Below are positions 37,100 through 50,700 of a stretch of 64,000 bases of DNA, in pieces (within the stretch, counting starts at the first letter, position 1; each line of letters begins with the position of its first letter). Origin of the DNA: Phyto melanocephala (Eukaryota > Arthropoda > Insecta > Diptera > Rhinophoridae); the NCBI GenBank assembly GCA_941918925.1, contig OW799236.1:120911062-120975061 (forward strand). The letters are read 5' to 3'. The translations under genes and the position numbers were made by a program. The notes beneath the pieces were generated by a model. That model was not told the DNA's origin, made no database searches, and saw only the letters and a program-made list of their open reading frames with translations.

Positions 37100-38610
37100 G
37101 TATGCCCAGTTTGCATATTGTGAGTTCTAAAGGAATAAAAAATTTCCCTACTAAAGCCATGATCCCAAACAGAGCTAATATTTCGACTAGGTCAAGTACC
37201 CAGTAATTCTTTAGAGAATTCCTTAGATATTCCAAATTCGGCATACTATCTACTATAAAATTTTCGTGCTTAATACGTCCAAATTCAAGATATTGTCAAG
37301 GGTATTGTTCCAAAGTTTAATCCTCTTTTGCGCGTGCTCTACATATCGTCTCATTCGACAGTCTCATGCAACCTTCATGATAGTCCCATGAGTTCTTAAT
37401 GTTGGCTCAATCATTCTCAAGCATTGTATCACCCCATATTATGTTCGTCTCCTCACCGACAGCGGTGTTTTGCAACTTTCTGAGGTGTTTTTTTATCGCC
37501 AAACCTTTAAATATAAATTGTAATCACTAATAAGGATTATCGCTTTCTTATAAAGGAGATAATGATTCAAAAATTTTCCCATTTTAGATATCTTTCTTCT
37601 TTGTTTCCAATTATACAATGCTGGTTTATCTCCTTGTTGCATTACTAGATATTCCGAGATTAAACTTTTTCCTTGATTAGTGTCCTAATAACTGATTGAC
37701 TATCCATAAAGATACAAATCAATGCTTTGTTATAAGGTTTTTTTTTTGTATATTTAATGGCTTCCTTCTTCTGATAGACCTTTTTTATTTACGTCTGTAT
37801 TGATTTATGTCACAGAAATAGTTCGGTCATCAATTTTTAATCCCTCTCTGTATAAAGTTTGGTACCTTGGATATATTTTACCCTAATTACTTCACCCCAT
37901 TCTTCCTTCTTGTTTTAATGGTTATGCAATTAACGATCACAAACTTCGTTAGAATATTGTTACATTTATATCTGTAATATTTTTCATCAGTAAGATATAA
38001 ATTATTCTTTAGAATCTCGTTTTATAGTCTTTTACTAGCAATTCACTCATTGTCAATTATTTAGCAGCAGTCAAGACTTCTTTATACTTTATCTGTACTA
38101 AGTCGATCAAATTGATAGTAAGTTCTCAAAAGCTATTGTTGATGTGGTTTTTCTTCTTACTAATAGAGCACTGTCTTTGGATCTTTTTAAGGGGTTTTGT
38201 ATTAATCTGCTTCTCTAAAGATGTGTACCATACTGTTAACGCATACGTTAAAATCGGTCGTTGTTAGCTTGTGTATAGCCAGCTTGTCATTTCTAAGTTT
38301 ATGCCTCATTTTGAAATAATCACTTTAAATTTTGGAACTTTCTCCAATCTACTCTTAATGTGGTCTGTTAAGCTTATCCTTCAATCAGGTACTACTCCAA
38401 GGTATTTGACTTTTTTTATTAATCTGTATTGTGTTGTCTTGAAAGATGAGAGATTTTTACCTGTAGTATCATCCTCTTTCTTATAAACACGGGTTTGACA
38501 CTGATTCCTTACTTCTTTGTCCAGTTGTAAGTTACATTCAGAGCTTCTGTTGCTATCCAGCATTAAAGATCTAGATTTTTCCCTTTGATTAGCATCAGAC
38601 AGCTTAGAAA
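37100..38610 (-). pseudogene. Decayed LINE, reverse-transcriptase end and downstream part
   Basis: Minus-strand fragments KKVKYLGVV, TDHIKSRLEK, MTSWLYTS, RPILTYALTVWYTSLEKQIN correspond in order to the C-terminal part of a Jockey-clade reverse transcriptase (KYLGV...W..HI...RPILTYG...W). Stops and shifts interrupt every segment. Sequence further along (to about 37100) gives scattered RNase H-like fragments. Confidence 0.62.
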
Positions 38611-38619
38611 TTTTTATGT

Positions 38620-40115
38620 TTTTTTTATAAAATACAGATGTTTCAATAAGGTATTTCGTTAATTCATGTTTAACTCAGTTATTTTGAAAAATCCAAAGAC
38701 TCTAAAAACAAATTTAAATAAAAGTTTGAAACAAACATAAAGAGATAACATTCAGTTATTCATTTGTTTCTTAGTTATTTTAATTTACTTAAATATTTTA
38801 AATGAACTTGTACTATTTTTAGTAACGTTTACCTTAAAACCGTAAAAACTTATCTACAACGTTAGGTACAAAATTAGGTAAAAGCTTTAATTAAACTGGT
38901 CAAAAATTTATTGATTTTTTGGTTACTTTTCGTAAAACTTTTAAATAAAATATTTAAGAATTTCCATGTTTCATTTTAAATTTCTAGTAATCAAGAGGAA
39001 TCAGAACTTAAAACTTTAATATTTTTATTAGCAAAAATCACTTGAGGTTTTTTAAATTGGTTTTTAATAAAGAAAAATAGTAAATTGTTCACTACAATGT
39101 ACTTACTTTGTTCCAATTTTTTCAATGTCAGATAAAAAATGGAAATAATTAAGAAAACACATAAATAAAAGAAAACACAAATATTGCAAATAATCAGGAA
39201 AATAAGTTAAGAGTTGAAATAAATAGAAAGTTCAGAAAAATCGTAACTATTTTTATATAAAAAAATTGCACTTTAGTTATTTTATATTTTTGTTCAACTT
39301 CTTTCTGTTATCTTCTTCTTTATATTTTTATTATTTTCATATTTTTTAACAAGTAATTTTCCACTGATTTCTTGTGCGTCATGCATCAAAGAATTTTATG
39401 GAATGGCAAACAAAACTAAGAAAAAAAATATATTTTTTAATTCCTGCCATGATGTTTTTTTTTTTGTTTGTTCAAATTTTTAAATTACCCTACACTAGTT
39501 GTTATTTTTTTATAAGCAAAAAAAAAACAAATAATAAGAAATTACATTTTTCCAAATACATATTTTAATTTTCTTTTTTAGTTACTATTTGAATAGACAT
39601 TTAGGCCAATGATTATTTGCCTTGTTTAATATGAATAACGAAAAAGTGTGACGTATGATTAATATAGTGAAACGTTTGCAATGCACTTCGACGTATGAGC
39701 AACAAAAAACAATCAATTATTATTTTCATTGATTACAACTTTGCATTATTATGAAATAATTTATTTAAATCATAATTATATTTTTTTTAACAATAAAGAG
39801 GATATTTGAATACATCTATTAAATATTTATATGAGTAAATTATGTGCACATTTTTACTGATAATGTTTGTAATTATTTCAATGTAGTCAAGTATTAATTA
39901 CAGAAAATCCATAGCAATAAAACAATAATAAAAAAATTTAAAAGTAGGTGGCTACAATTAAAAAAAAACACAAGAAACAGAAATCAGAAATTATTAATTT
40001 TTCTTATTATCAATCACTTTAAACATACATTATACAGCATATACAAAATATATCATCAATAAAATAATAATTTATTTTTGCAATAAAACAACATTACACT
40101 ACCCAAACACCCTAA
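38620..40115. other. AT-rich stretch without recognised content
   Basis: No gene or repeat signature seen; homopolymer-rich. Confidence 0.45.
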
Positions 40116-40120
40116 TAAAT

Positions 40121-41164
40121 ACCCAGCAAAAAAATTGGAAGTAGTGCAAAGCGAATTACATTTACAAGACTTCACAATCAATTGTGTAAAAGTATTAATT
40201 CTAAATGACTTCCTTAATGACTTCATAAATGATGTGCTTAAAAATGAATACAACATCATGCAAAATATCTTACACAATTCATGTAAACAAACAAAATTAA
40301 CTCGTGCAACAGCAGATGCTGTTCTATGTACCTAAAGCATATCCATAAGGTATATGCAACGGCGAATTGATACAACAAAGCAACTTTTCATGAGATGTTT
40401 TATGTCAAGGCCAATTCGTATATCAGGGATGGAAAAGTTGTTTTTAGATATTAAATATAATAAAATTTGATTAAAAAAAGGATATAAATGTTTGAAACAC
40501 ATAATAAATGACGCAAAAACAACAAATATACATAAATTAAGCACATTTATTATCAAAAAAGTACTCGTAAGTTAATTGTTCAATACCGAATTTAAAATCA
40601 CATTTGCCTTCCCTGCATTAATAAGGCAAATTCAACCAATTTTGACATAAAGTCTCCCCATCAGCTGGGCTGATAATTTCACCTGTATGAATTCGCCTTG
40701 TATGTTCCTATTAGAATGGAGTGCGATTCATAAATATATTTATGTAAACACATGATCTCCAATGACACGCTAATGTTTAAATCATTAGTGTTTTCATATA
40801 AATTATTTTTTTTGTCACCAGTTGAACCCATACAAATTCACTTTTTTTTCATTGGTTTTTTTTTGCTTGGTATAAACACATGATCATAAATGATACGTTA
40901 CTGTGTTTTCGCCTAAATTGAATCACTCCATTATCAGTTGAACGTTAGCAAAAGTCTATGGCTACATAAATCAAACATTTACTTCTCAATAATAAATTAT
41001 ATAAGTATGTGTGCATGAGTTTTATAAAATTAAAATAAAAGGGAGTTGCAATTTTTCAAAAAAAAAAAATACCTAATACCCGTATACAGCCGCTCTTGCG
41101 TATGGGTAATATTTAATTTTATCAGCACATATATATTACACATACGCTACGTAGTACTATTATT
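40121..41164 (+). repeat. Local duplication, unit A (about 1.04 kb)
   Basis: Begins ACCCAGCAAAAAAATTGGAA and ends CATACGCTACGTAGTACTAT. Just before the end it has an inverted repeat (GCGTATGGGTAATAT / ATATTACACATACGC, 41098-41147). It is directly followed by unit B. No coding potential seen. The 40355-40430 segment (GCGAATTGATACAACAAAGC) also occurs near 63265. Confidence 0.75.
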
Positions 41165-42266
41165 ACCCAGCAAAAAAATTGGAAGTAGTGCAAAGCGAAT
41201 TTCATTTTAAAGACTTCTAATTTAATTGTGTAAAAGCAATAATTATAAATTATTCCCTAAATGCAAAGCAATTTGTCATAAATGATGTGCTTTAAAATGA
41301 ATGCAACATCATTCAAAATGTCTTATACAATTTGAAATAACGTGTGTTATTTACAACCAAATTCCTTTGAATGAGGCAAATAGGGTGTAGAAGATGTGAA
41401 GAGTCAGTCCCTTTGTAGGAAGTTCCTTTATGTGGTAAGTATACCTTGATGTTTTATCCCTTTTTTGTTGTAAGGTGCCCTTTCTTAAATTATATAGACA
41501 TATAATAGTAAGTTAATGTATAAGCTATATTTTTATTTTCTTTCAGGTGTATGTTTTTATTTCAACGGGCAAATGAAAAGTGCTTATACTTACAAAATTC
41601 ATGATAACAAAAACCATCGGTTTCTTAACTTACTCAATTTGAGTTGGTTTGAAGTTACAATTTGCGATATAAGAAAAGTGTTGGAAAATTCAAAAATTAC
41701 ACTTAGATTAATTTCAGTTTGTCTTAATTAGTAAAAGGATTATTAATACAAAAAAATTGGTAAATTTAAATTTCATATACATACATATAATTTTCTTTTC
41801 TTTTTCTTTATTTATTATGTGTCCAAAGTTAACTACTTTGGACACAATTCATGTAAGCAAACAAAATTAACTCGTGCAACAGCGGATGCTTTTCACCATA
41901 TATGCATGAGTTCTGTGAAATTGTTAAAATATAGTGCAGTTCATTAAAATTTTTATATAAACACATGATCTCCAATGACACGCTAATGATCAAATCATTA
42001 GTGTTTTCGCCTAAATTGAATCTCTCCATCATCAGTGGAACGTCAGCAACAGTCTATGGCTACAGATATCAAACAATAAATTCTCAATAATAAATTATAT
42101 AAGTATGTGTGCATAAGTTTTATAAAATTAAAATAAAAGTAAGTTAAAATTTTTCGAAAAAAAAAATATATTTATCTAATACTCGTATACAGCCGCTCTT
42201 ACGTATGGGTAATATTTAATTTTATCAGCACATAGATATTACACATACGCTACGTAGTACTATTAT
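41165..42266 (+). repeat. Local duplication, unit B (about 1.10 kb)
   Basis: Same start ACCCAGCAAAAAAATTGGAA, the same interior segments (TTAACTCGTGCAACAGC..GATGC, ACACATGATCTCCAATGACA) and the same end. Relative to unit A it carries an insertion of about 500 bp (roughly 41335-41848) and lacks the unit A segment at 40330-40720. Family unknown. Confidence 0.75.
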
Positions 42267-42269
42267 ATT

Positions 42270-44060
42270 TAGTTAAGCTAGCTAGATAGTCGATAATGGA
42301 AGCTAAAATATTATGTAGCGATTATACCAGAATTTTGTTTAGTGGAAGAACCTATTGCCGGTAACTTCAAATTCTTAGTAAGGTGAACAGAATAGTTTTT
42401 AAATATTTTATATGAAAATATTTTAAACATTTACAAAAAAAGAATATCTTAGGTCTTATGAAAAGTGCATAAAATTAAACAACCATTAATAAAACTGTAT
42501 TTTTGGACCGCATCACGACATTTAAAGAAAAATTATTTAGGAAAAATGCAGTTAAATATTAAGGATTAAAAATAGTTTTATGCTAAAAGCTGACAGTTCA
42601 GCCGTAAATTTTTACAACAAAGTCATCGTCATATTTTTTGATAAAAAAAATTTGCACTCGTAATGCAGCATAGAGATGTATTTCCAAAAAGGCGCACACA
42701 AGCATGTATCAAAGTGAATCAATGAATTTTGCTATAACTAACTAAAAAAAAAGAATTTAAATAAGAATTAACTGCTGCATATTGTTATCACTTCACCATT
42801 TTTTAAACTGTATCAAACAAATGACAGGAATAAGTACATTAGGAGATTGCGAAATTTTTAATAAGTTGTAAAAGAAAAAAATTTTTGCACTTTCACTTTA
42901 AATTAGAATTCTTCTTAATATAATTTTTTGAATTTTTGCACTTAACCAAAGCTAATTCAGTGCAGTGAAAAAGATCCGCTTTTTTGGAAAAAATCTACTT
43001 CAAAATTAGTAGGAATTTTCGAAATTTTACATAACAACTCGGTTACAAATTTTCTTTCACATTAAATTAAATACGAATTAAACACAAAAAATGTTGAACA
43101 ATTTTCATAATTCTGACTGAATTTTATCCGAACCACAGTACAATAAACAAGCTAAGTTCATATTAAAACAACATTTTTTTTTTATTTTTTTATTTATTAT
43201 TTTTTTTATTTGCTTCAATTTATTTTGTTTTTTTAATATTTCCCATTATAATAGTAATCACTTTGTATAATTAGTTTTTATTTGTTAATTATTAAACATT
43301 TAACCAATTCAAAAATTTACTATCGATGTATGTCGTAATAATTTTAAATAAATATTTAAATATTTTTATTTGAAAAATATTTTATTCTTAAAACATACAA
43401 CGATACAAAGGACACTATGAATTTGGCAATTGTAGATATTTATGTGTATGAATATGTATTTGTTTTAAAATTAATATAATTTTATATGAATTAAATACAA
43501 TAAAATTAGGAAAAGGTTTTTTCCTTAACATTTTGATGAATAATAACAAAATAACAACAAAAAAAGTAATAAATCGCCATATTTAAAAAAAAAATAATAA
43601 AAAGAAATCTTATTGTTATAAAATTTTCACTAATTAGTTTTTAAATTTATCATAGAATTTAAATATATATATTTATGTATATTTTGTAAATTTTTTTACT
43701 AATACTTCGAGTATTTTGAAATGATATCAAAGTAGAAAAGTATGCACGTTTTTTGTATTTTTTTCCTTGAATTTTTTTCTCGCCTAGTAGAAAAGTTAGA
43801 TTATAGATGAAAGCAATGTGGGTGAAGATAAAGTGATGTTAACGACTGCGATATGCGTTAGAGATATATAGTAAAGAATTTTTAAATAGTTGAGGAGATA
43901 GACTACGAATTATATTGCCATAAGATTATTATATATTTGTTTTTTTTAGTATTTGTATTTGTATTTTTGTATGTATGTATGAACTTTTAATAATTGCCAC
44001 TACAATATTGTTGTTTTAAATGTTATTTAAACTACTTAAAGCAATAGTTTTTGTAATTGT
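42270..44060. other. AT-rich 3' flank of tweek
   Basis: No gene seen. The part nearest 44065 should be tweek 3' UTR on the minus strand. Possible polyadenylation signals are noted in the tweek entry. Confidence 0.5.
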
Positions 44061-44064
44061 TCTT

Positions 44065-44793
44065 TCAATTTGAATTTTTATTATTTTTTGTTGCTGCCTC
44101 TTGTTTGTTCTCACGTATAATGGTCAGTAATTGCATCATCATTAATGCTTGAACCTTATCCAGGGGATCCATAAAGCCTCTTTGCAACCATTTTGGAATA
44201 GTGGTACGCGCATGACTAAATCCCAACTTATTTAGAATGTAATCAATTCCATAGGGTTCAATAGACTTTCCAGCCCAGTATAAGATACGCACTGTGGGCT
44301 CTAAATGCCATGTTTGACATTCGAAATGTCTCCAATCCCTGAAGAACGATTCTAAGTCATTATCTTCCTCTGTATTAGTTGCAGACGCTGCAGAACCTTG
44401 ATTCGAAATAACGGGTTGGCTGTCCTTTATATTTGTACTCGTATTGATAGCTGTGATATTTGTATTGCTGCTGTTTTGTGAATTAATATTGATGTTTGAT
44501 GATGTTTTCGAAGAAGAGTCTTTGGTATCGTTGTTTAGATTGTGATTACTGTTTGTCAAATTTGCTGATAATGATGTCATGGTTGTTGTTACTGTTGGCT
44601 GATTAACATCTAAGTTTTGTGAACTTGCATGTTTCGATGAGAGAGTATTTGAAGCTGATGAAGCGGCTGACGACTGTTGTTGCTGCTGCTGTTTTTGTTC
44701 TTTCATCATATCTTCGCTGACGTAAGGTTTTAGCTGATGTCGTATATTTTGTGATAAATTAGGAGAAGCAGCTCTTACAGACTGAGCTCCAAC
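44065..44793 (-). CDS. tweek: tweek terminal exon with stop codon
   Basis: Starts VGAQSVRAASPNLSQNIRHQ, runs through a low-complexity Q/S/N/T-rich linker of about 110 residues, then the conserved block LESFFRDWRHFECQTWHLEP ... RTTIPKWLQRGFMDPLDKVQ. It ends NNKNSN and TGA at 44065-44067. The conserved block matches the very C-terminus of the family. Confidence 0.95.
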   Translation of the reverse strand, partial: VGAQSVRAASPNLSQNIRHQLKPYVSEDMMKEQKQQQQQQSSAASSASNTLSSKHASSQNLDVNQPTVTTTMTSLSANLTNSNHNLNNDTKDSSSKTSSNININSQNSSNTNITAINTSTNIKDSQPVISNQGSAASATNTEEDNDLESFFRDWRHFECQTWHLEPTVRILYWAGKSIEPYGIDYILNKLGFSHARTTIPKWLQRGFMDPLDKVQALMMMQLLTIIRENKQEAATKNNKNSN

Positions 44794-47700
44794 CTTAGAT
44801 AGGCAGAAAAAAAACGTAGTTTTTACTTAATTTATTCATTAAAAAAAAACTTACCACCTTTTCTTTTTCCTTTACATATGATGTTATTAGGTCATGCAAA
44901 AAGAAAAAAGCATCAGCATCAACGGTTACGAAAATATGATCATCAAATTCTGTAGTAAAACTACAGATAACTTGAGGTTTATGATCTGCTTTGAATAAAT
45001 GAAAAATTGTATTTTAGGTTAATAACCATGAATTTTATTTGGGTTAAAATTTGTTTTACCAGTTTGTTGCGGTGTTGTTGGACCTTGTCTATGTTCAGTT
45101 TTAAAGTGTAAATGCAAGCTGGGCAAAGCAAAAATCACTTCACGGTCTTGTGATTTGCTTGAACTACTTGAGCTTGCACCTCTAGCTCTTTCTATAGAAT
45201 TCGAAGCAATTTCTCTGTCACATTCCAAAATGGGAAAGCGATCGACAGCTGAAATTATTATAAAAATTTATTTTAAAAAAATGTATTCAAAAACCCTAAA
45301 ACAGCCAAAACTTGCCATCAATTTCACTGTTAGCAAAGGCATAGTGGAACCACTCATTCAATGTCTTAAACTGTGGTGGAAACACAATATTTCTGGTTAT
45401 ACGACTAACAATGGCCATCGAATGATTTTGCTGTTGTACCTCTGATGTTTGGCCTAAACAAGATGTTAGTGTTTGCGTCACAAACACCTCACGACTATTC
45501 GAATCTTGATGTGCCTCTGTGGTGAAATTGATAAAGGGAGATTTCAAACTGAACAAGGCCCATGACTTGGACTTGAAATTGATGCCATGGAAACAGGCCA
45601 AAGATATATTATTGCCATGCAATTCTACTGAACCGCCCAGAACATTGCCATTACGAGGTAAACGTGTTACCAGAGTGGGTACCACTAAGCCCGCCACCAT
45701 TTCTAAAGGCTTCTGCCAATGTCGATGATGTCGAGCATCTGTATTGCTAATATCAGTACCATACGGTTCCGAGGCACCATTAATAGATTTTTTATGTTCC
45801 TGTCGACGCTGTCTACGTTTCATGCTCGCATGCAAACGGGGCTCTAAACTGGAGAAGACACGTTTAGAAGATTTAAATTGTTGAGTAAAAAATTCCTCTA
45901 GTTTGTAGTACATTTTAAGTAGATCGGCAGTGGTAGATTTGGAAATCATTATTTGTAGCTAAAATTGTAGGAAAAATATTAATAATGACTTATTTTTTAA
46001 TTATTGAGAACTTACTTGATCCCATGACAAATCGCCATGTATAAAAATAATGGCTTTTGGTGCTGTATTATTATGAGGAGGTAAAACTTCACCTCCCAGT
46101 GGCTGCAACGATGTTTTCCATTCATCTTTCATGGCAGCAGAGAATGAACTTATACGAGTCATTAATACCGAAGTGCCCATATAATCTAACCTTAGTTCCA
46201 AAGCCATAAAATTTAAGCCCATGGTATGATAAGGCTCCACACCCGATTCCTCTTTAATGTGGAAACGTGTATTGACTTTATTTACCTCAAAGCTACCACC
46301 CACAATGCCGCCTTTGGCGTCCAACGAAGAGCCTCCCAAATATATACCAATATACATGTTTTTGTAGCCAGTACTTCCTATCGACAATCGACCATCGGAT
46401 TGAAAATCTTTAGTGAGCCACACTACATTACCCATAACATTTCCCATATTCATTTGCACATTGAGTTTGGTGAAATTCACCGCAAACAGCACTAGTGTTT
46501 CCCAGGCAGTAATTTGATTTTTCTCCGATGGAGGAGTACTAGAAGACTCATTACTCGATGATTTTCCTAGAGATTTCAGCTTACGTGTAGCTCCCGTCGA
46601 GGAGTTGGGCGTTGTTTGATTATTGCTTTCAAAGTTCAATTTGAGTTTATCTCTAGCATAAAATGCGTCTGCTGGTGATTTGGTGGTATCTGGTGTTTTA
46701 GTTCTAGTTGCATCTTTGGGTGTTGTAGGGGTGCCTAAAGTGTGATCAGTGTCATTTGATTGTTGAACGCTCAAATCGCCCAGAAACAAACGTCGGACAA
46801 TTCTTCTGCGATACCAAGCCTTAGGGAAGGCCAAAATTTCAGTCAGTCTGCGCATATCATATTTAAACGAGGCACTGCCAATATCCACAATCGTGGAAAA
46901 TCTAACCACAGCCTTTGACTGATCTATGGGTCTTTTCGAAGAAACTATAGAAGAAGGTTCTATGTAGACCTTGCGACATCTTGTTATATGGAATTTTACA
47001 AATTCCACATTTATCGAAAGAGAGTCCTTACGTTCCGAATCAGTTAAGGGTGAGAATTGGGCTTCTTTTGTATTAGTTTTCTTGCCACCGTATGGATGGA
47101 AAATATACACATTAAAATCAGCCAAGCAGCCCGTAACACTAAGACCGCCTTGCGGAGTTTTGTCTTTATCTTTATCACCCGTTGATGAAGTGTTAGCGCT
47201 GTTAGTTTCTAAAGGATTTTGGTTGTCTTCATCAGCTGATCTTTTTGAAGAAAATACTATATCCAAACTGGGTAATTGTAGCATACATTCCACTCGTGAC
47301 ACCGGCAAACAAGAAAATCTAAACGTGGAGGGCTGCATGTGAAAATACACTATTACATCGACCGGAAACGAGGCATATGTAACATAATTGGCAGGTAATA
47401 TATCCAAATTAACAGGATTAGATGGTGTCTGAGAACCACTGCTCTGTTCAGCCTTAGTGGGTATGGGCTCTAGAGTTTGTTCTAGAAATTCTAAAATATG
47501 TGGTGATATAATAGTTTCTTCTGGTATAGACTGCAGTGTCATCCAAGCAAACAAAGCAGCTCGCTTTGAACTCAGTCTTCTATTTGCACTAGCATATGTA
47601 GAAAAGTGACTATCTGTACTAATGCTGCGATGTGCCTCAATTATATTTTCCACTGTCTTAGACTGATAATGCAATTTAACATCCAGTCCGGGTATATGAA

Positions 47701-50700
47701 ATATTGTCAAATCCGATAGCATGGCCGTATTAGAAGGATTGTAACGTAATTTACTTTTATCTCTTTGCCTACGTGAGGGTGTAGGGCTACCCCAGTCATA
47801 ACCAATGCTACGTTCGCGTTTGTGGGTTTTAACGCTGGTGGGTCCACTAACAAACAGTTTATCATCCGTAGTTTCCTTAGTATGTAAAACACATTTACCC
47901 GAATTAACCAATACTTTTATATCCAACTCAAAATCTATATTTGGTTCTTGTTGTTTTTGCTGGTATTGGTACTTTCTTCTCATCTCAACTGAAGTACCAT
48001 CAATATCTATTTCACTAGGTGGTGTATCTGTGGGGGCTTCTTGGGAATTGATACTCTGGGGTTCTTCATCACTGTCAGCATTATTAGGCAGCGATGTCTG
48101 TCTCATGGTCTCAGAGAATGTTACACGATTAGCAGGATTAGTTTTCAAAGAAGCACTTCTTGAGTGGCCAGAAGCAGGTGTTGAATGCAAACTTGAGATT
48201 TCGTCATTTGAAGCTATGGGATCCAGACGTCTACTAGAATACGTGGCTATACCATCATCGATATGGTCTCTATGAGAACTTATAAATGATATGGATCTTT
48301 GTGAAGTTCTCATGCTCCGTCTCATCGAAGGTCTCCGCCATTTTTGTATCATATCGCGTCTAAAATATTTGTAGCAAATAGCTTGCAGCTCTTGTAATCG
48401 TCTTTCCTCGTGAGCTATTGTATTGTGTGTAGCACCTAGAGTACGCAAATCGTTAATAATCTTCAACTGTTCGGCCATTTCTTTTTCCATCATAAATGAA
48501 CGTTTTTTCGAGTCGATAGTTGGATCAAATACAAACGAGGGCAAATTTTCAAACTCTCTTTTACGACCAAATGTATCTCTACCGGCCTGTTCACCTTCAT
48601 CACTGTCAGGAGATTCCAAATTGGTCTCCTCTTCTTCAAAACCAGTCAACATGGTAAGTGTGTGACCCAAAGACGATAAATGTTTTCCTATATTAATATC
48701 CAAATGTATATCAACACCTTCCATTTGCCATTTAACATTAAGTAACCATTTAGCATTTTCCATTTTTTTGGCTGCTGTAGTACGAGAACACACCTCATAG
48801 GTACCTTCAGAAACAATACACACATTCATGATGGGTTCATTGTGATTGGGTTTCCAGTCATCCAAAGTAGTTTCAAAGTCGTCAGCAAAACGCAAACATA
48901 AACCTTGAAATTTCCCCTTGGACACAAGAGAACCAGAGTTACATGCAGAAATTATCGTATTTTCTAAAGTAATAACAACAGCTCCTTTGGGTTCAAAGTC
49001 TTGATATGAACGGGAACCCCAAGACTGAAACAAAGATTAAAATTATTTTTCTAGAGTACAATACATTTTAAAACAAATAAAAAATGATTCACATTAAAAC
49101 AAATAAAGAATGTATAAAAAAATAATTTAGGTTATTGAAATGGATTAATAATATCTGAATCGACTTACATTGGCTACTTGATTCAAGGGTAAGCAAATGC
49201 CCATATCTTCTACGGTCAATTGCAGGAATAAAGTAGACAAATTGGATCCCGCAATATTGCTAAATTGTCCAAAAGCTACTCTATCAAATACCTAAAATAA
49301 ACAAGAAAGTTTAATTCAATCTCAGTAGTATATTTTAAATAAAGTAAAGCTAACTTACCTGCGACTGTTGGGCATTTTCATAGCTCAAGTTGGCCCTCTT
49401 CTCGGCCCAATACTCGTAGGCATTTTTGTAGTTTAACCACACTAATATGGCCTTATCAACAGCTATCGGTTGAATGTATACCAAAGGACGTTTTAACGTT
49501 AGCAATATTAATTCTTTATCTTCGTTAAGTAATTCATCTTGGAATGCATTACGCAAACCGATAGTTGTATGAAAAAACGCATATTGTTGGAACTCAGGCT
49601 CGGCCTCATCAAATATAACATTGCGTATCAATTGGCCCAGAGATAGGTTAAAATCTATATGGGCTTTACCAAACATCTTGCGATCATTACCTTCTCCCAA
49701 ATTTTTGACGCGATTGGATAGATGTAACTCTAGGGTACCTGTTTCAAATCGGACCGCTGAATTACAGGGGGTGGTAGCAGTCAGTTGTATACGTTTCATT
49801 GAAATATTAATCGAGAAAAGTATATGTTTAAGACTCGACTCCTGTACGCTGCCACTATCGCTATCTTCGGACCACAGTGGAACAGGTTTCTCACCACCGT
49901 AGACTTTTTGTAAAACTTCATTTATTTCACGCATGAAAACCTTTTGTACGAAAACCAAATGATTTAACAGATCAGTAGTCAAACAACGTTCAAATTCTCC
50001 TATTTCAGCAGAGGCATTAACATAACCTCCTTGTCTTAACACTACGCCCTCTACACGTTCGTTTTCTTCTTGACGGTGTTCGGGTATGTACTCAGCGCTA
50101 ACATGTACCGGAGGCAAGGCTATGCAAGCTTCCGAAGGCAAATTCATTTCATTCTGGGAAAATAATTTATTAAAATCTACCTGTTTGTATATACATAGTT
50201 GTAAAAGAAAACTCACCCTCACCTGAATTTTTGTATTAAAACTCAGTGTATGTGTTGGTAAATCAATGACAAACTTAGCACGACTTCCCGACACACCCGT
50301 TGAACTAACATGATTCATACGATATTGAGCTTGCAGCGAAGGCAACAAGGCAGCGTTGATGGAAAGAGATTGCAGGAGGACATTAAACTGCATGACCAAT
50401 GGTTGCAATAAGCCATTCTGTTGAGGTTGTTGTTTAGTTTGTGTATTGAATTTACGATTTTGTTGTTGAGGCTTTTCCTTATAGTCCATATTAGAACCAG
50501 AGTTACGAGAGTGGAATGGAGATTCAGGTTCATCCAAGTTATGTGAACGTGAAATTGTACGACCAGAGTTACGTCCTACGCGCAACTCCTGCAGTGTTGA
50601 TGACAACTGTTTGGATGATCTAGTCATCATGCCATGTAATGCCACCGGATGTTGTGGTATTTCAATATTTACTGGACCTATAGACAGAAGACCGCTATTT

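Noticed and set aside
46226..48665. Several plus-strand ORFs (60-156 residues) opposite the large tweek exon
   Set aside because: They are antisense shadows of a conserved coding exon; composition and lack of splice or start context give no support.
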